DNA of 6,141 nt, from contig CALCDB010000132.1 in NCBI GenBank assembly GCA_937901395.1, positions 1-6,141 of the forward strand. The letters run 5' to 3'. Shown here piece after piece: positions 4,995 through 6,141 of this stretch. Within the stretch, counting starts at the first letter, position 1. Each line of letters starts with the position of its first letter. Made by a program: the position numbers and the translations under genes. This DNA is from an uncultured Verrucomicrobiota bacterium. Its GTDB lineage: Bacteria > Verrucomicrobiota > Kiritimatiellia > RFP12 > UBA1067. The notes beneath the pieces were generated by a model. The model saw nothing but the letters and a program-made list of their open reading frames with translations, did not search any database and was not told the origin of the DNA.

Positions 4995-5766
4995 TTACTC
5001 CTACTCCACCATTAGGGTCAGCAACTTCTGGAATCCCTTTGCTAATATTTTCTATAAATATGTATTCACCTGCCCTAGAAATCACTGACTGATGATTAGA
5101 TGCCTCAAAAAAACCATTCGTATGCAATGATCTGAAATAATCACCAATCGTCATTTCTTGGCTGGCACCCTTCTCTATAAATATGAATCTAGACTCCGGT
5201 GAATCGTCGTAAACATTTGACAGCTGCACGGAAATCTGTTTCACATAGCGATTTTGTTCATACAATTCCTGAAATCGTTGCACTACATCTTTAATGGTCT
5301 TATACTCTAAATCCAGTCCATCCGGGATAGTAACAACACTATTATAAGTACATCCATTGATTGAATAGAACACATTCTTATGCACCCCTAAATAAAACAA
5401 GACTGCAAACATTGCCTGTCGGAGAACAAACGGAAATTCAGCTGGCAGAATCAGATGCAATTCAAATCCACAATCCCTGCATCCTTCTTCTTTAACTCTC
5501 CACGAACATTCATAAATTGCGCTCATAAATTCTTCTGATAAAATATCTGCATTTGATTTCGTGCATCGCCATCCGTTTGTAGTATTTAAAAAATCCAACG
5601 CAAGCACATTCCCTTCCGTAATAAAATGAGTTTTCGCGCAACGAATCTGCTCTTGATTATTAGTTTTCTCCATACCGTTATCATCAGGTCCTTCACTACA
5701 TCCACACACTAAGAGCACTACACCAATAGCAAAAACCACTACCAACAGTTCCAATTTTGCTTTCAT
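4960..5766 (-). CDS. putative lipoprotein of unknown function, possibly with a frameshifted C-terminus
   Basis: This 268-residue protein begins with a lipoprotein signal: MKAKLELLVV, a hydrophobic stretch to residue 20, then VCGC with the modifiable Cys at 23, followed by an acidic linker (SEGPDDNG). The box is slightly unusual in having Cys at -2. The mature part has Cys at 43, 68, 87, 96, 99 and 139, including CRDC (96-99), and a helix-rich middle (VVQRFQELYEQNRYVKQISVQLSNVYDD, broken here only by description). No known domain is recognised. The ATG 5764-5766 lies 2 bases after the preceding stop, suggesting coupling; an in-frame TTG at 5773-5775 would add 3 residues. The end, GSKRDSRRDD, is unlike the rest and lies where a one-base shift would give a continuous protein with the 57-codon frame downstream. 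Codons are AT-richer than in the ribosomal genes. Confidence 0.7.
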   Translation of the reverse strand: MKAKLELLVVVFAIGVVLLVCGCSEGPDDNGMEKTNNQEQIRCAKTHFITEGNVLALDFLNTTNGWRCTKSNADILSEEFMSAIYECSWRVKEEGCRDCGFELHLILPAEFPFVLRQAMFAVLFYLGVHKNVFYSINGCTYNSVVTIPDGLDLEYKTIKDVVQRFQELYEQNRYVKQISVQLSNVYDDSPESRFIFIEKGASQEMTIGDYFRSLHTNGFFEASNHQSVISRAGEYIFIENISKGIPEVADPNGGVGVSGSKRDSRRDD

Positions 5767-5768
5767 AA

Positions 5769-6074
5769 TTACCAATCCCTAGACCTCTTAATCAAATCAA
5801 GAATTTCATTTTGTGTATATTCAAATCGCACACGAGATATATTCTTCAGTTGCATATCCTTTAATTCACACTTCTTTTTTGCAGAGATATATTCATTTGC
5901 ATTCGCAGAAAACATTGCATTTTCCCAGCGATACTCCTTTGGCGTACCATTTACACGTACCAATGGGGTCAGACCCCACTGCGGTTCACAGCATTTACAT
6001 TGGCGCGCAGAAATTGTCGTCTCGGTTATTTCAGGGACACGCCCTCCTTTTCGCCTGATTTTATCGGCTTTCAT
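5769..6074 (-). CDS. 101-residue Cys-containing protein of unknown function
   Basis: The start is taken at ATG 6072-6074 because GGGAGGAG (6077-6084 on the plus strand) lies 2 bases upstream and its ATG overlaps the TGA of the preceding ORF (ATGA). The alternative ATG at 6084-6086 would add MGGA but overlaps that Shine-Dalgarno. The N-terminus is basic (KADKIRRKGGR), then CKCC (residues 26-29) and Cys69 could bind metal or form disulfides. The C-terminal third (about 68-101) is charged and probably helical. There is no signal peptide, so it is likely cytoplasmic, unlike the lipoprotein that follows after 2 bases. Two short palindromes fall inside the gene and encode residues 10-14 and 33-37, so its N-terminal third may derive from repeat DNA. 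No family is recognised; a small partner or regulator of the flanking genes is a guess. Confidence 0.55.
   Translation of the reverse strand: MKADKIRRKGGRVPEITETTISARQCKCCEPQWGLTPLVRVNGTPKEYRWENAMFSANANEYISAKKKCELKDMQLKNISRVRFEYTQNEILDLIKRSRDW
5964..5978. repeat. palindrome TGGGGTCAGACCCCA inside the 101-residue gene
   Basis: Perfect 7-bp arms flank one central base. Read in frame on the minus strand it encodes Trp-Gly-Leu-Thr-Pro (residues 33-37). Palindromes of this form occur in dispersed REP-type repeats associated with single-strand transposases (RAYT family); membership here is inference, since only one copy is in the window. Confidence 0.6.
6033..6045. repeat. second copy of the AGGGYGTGTCCCT palindrome, inverted
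   Basis: The minus strand reads AGGGCGTGTCCCT, differing at one base from the plus-strand AGGGTGTGTCCCT at 4221-4233. It lies within the 101-residue gene and encodes residues 10-14. Confidence 0.5.
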
Positions 6075-6141
6075 CGCTCCTCCCATCTAATTCCGCCTCT
6101 CGCAAGAATCGCCCCGCCAATACCCAATAAGGATATCAACG
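6071..6141 (-). CDS. C-terminal end of an ORF running off the right edge; holds repeat copy 2
   Basis: The last 22 codons are visible: the hydrophobic LISLLGIGGAI shared with the 31-residue ORF, then a different tail, LARGGIRWEER, ending in a TGA that overlaps the ATG of the 101-residue gene. The last 35 bases at the window edge are identical to 4743-4777, in the same reading frame. The two tails diverge right after the shared core, as in paralogues or in a repeat used for recombination. Nothing upstream can be judged. Confidence 0.55.
   Translation of the reverse strand, partial: LISLLGIGGAILARGGIRWEER
6107..6141. repeat. 35-bp direct repeat, copy 2 (reaches window edge)
   Basis: Identical to 4743-4777 in the same orientation, at a distance of 1364 bp. 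The match may continue past the window edge. Confidence 0.9.

Noticed and set aside
5813..6058. An 81-codon plus-strand frame opposite the 101-residue gene
   Set aside because: The minus-strand gene has a strong Shine-Dalgarno and an ATGA junction; this frame has neither.
4743..6141. A CRISPR array or insertion sequence with terminal repeats
   Set aside because: There are only two copies 1.36 kb apart, in direct rather than inverted orientation, no transposase between them, and the repeat is coding.

Overview
The window is bacterial and falls into two unlike halves. Bases 1-2650 hold a compact ribosomal-protein operon on the minus strand, read from right to left: bL25 (rplY), bS6 (rpsF), single-strand binding protein (ssb), bS18 (rpsR), bL9 (rplI), then the first 72 codons of pyruvate phosphate dikinase (ppdK), cut by the left edge. 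A near-consensus sigma-70-type promoter (TTGACA, 18 bp, TATACT) at 2621-2650 drives it. Five of the six genes have a recognisable Shine-Dalgarno sequence, and rplY and rpsF overlap by one base. The operon style and the SSB N-terminus (MASFNKVILMGNLTRDPDVR) resemble the PVC group (Verrucomicrobiota, Kiritimatiellota, Lentisphaerota). That placement is an inference from memory, not a search.

Bases 2693-4105 (minus strand) encode a secreted 470-residue protein with the layout of a gingipain-like peptidase of family C25: signal peptide, His-Gly motif, Ala-Cys-Asn motif and a closing Gly-Asp-Pro. A TATAAT box sits only 9 bp before its start codon, so its transcript may be nearly leaderless.

Bases 4106-6141 are accessory DNA. 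On the plus strand, a promoter-like pair at 4210-4238 precedes two very short membrane-protein ORFs joined by an ATGA overlap (4386-4693). On the minus strand, from the right edge leftward, lie: the tail of an ORF that continues off the window, an ATGA-overlapped 101-residue Cys-containing protein, a 268-residue lipoprotein 2 bp further on, a 57-codon leftover frame without a proper start, and a 31-residue single-membrane-segment ORF. The 31-residue ORF and the off-window ORF share a 35-bp identical stretch (4743-4777 and 6107-6141) encoding LISLLGIGGAI, so the 101-aa and lipoprotein genes are bracketed by a direct repeat. This looks like a duplicated or exchanged gene cassette that has partly decayed.

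Short palindromes (TGGGGTCAGACCCCA at 5964-5978; AGGGYGTGTCCCT at 4221-4233 and, inverted, at 6033-6045) recur in this half and suggest REP-like repeat DNA. I saw no tRNA, rRNA, CRISPR array or intact transposase. The accessory genes could not be assigned a function from sequence alone.
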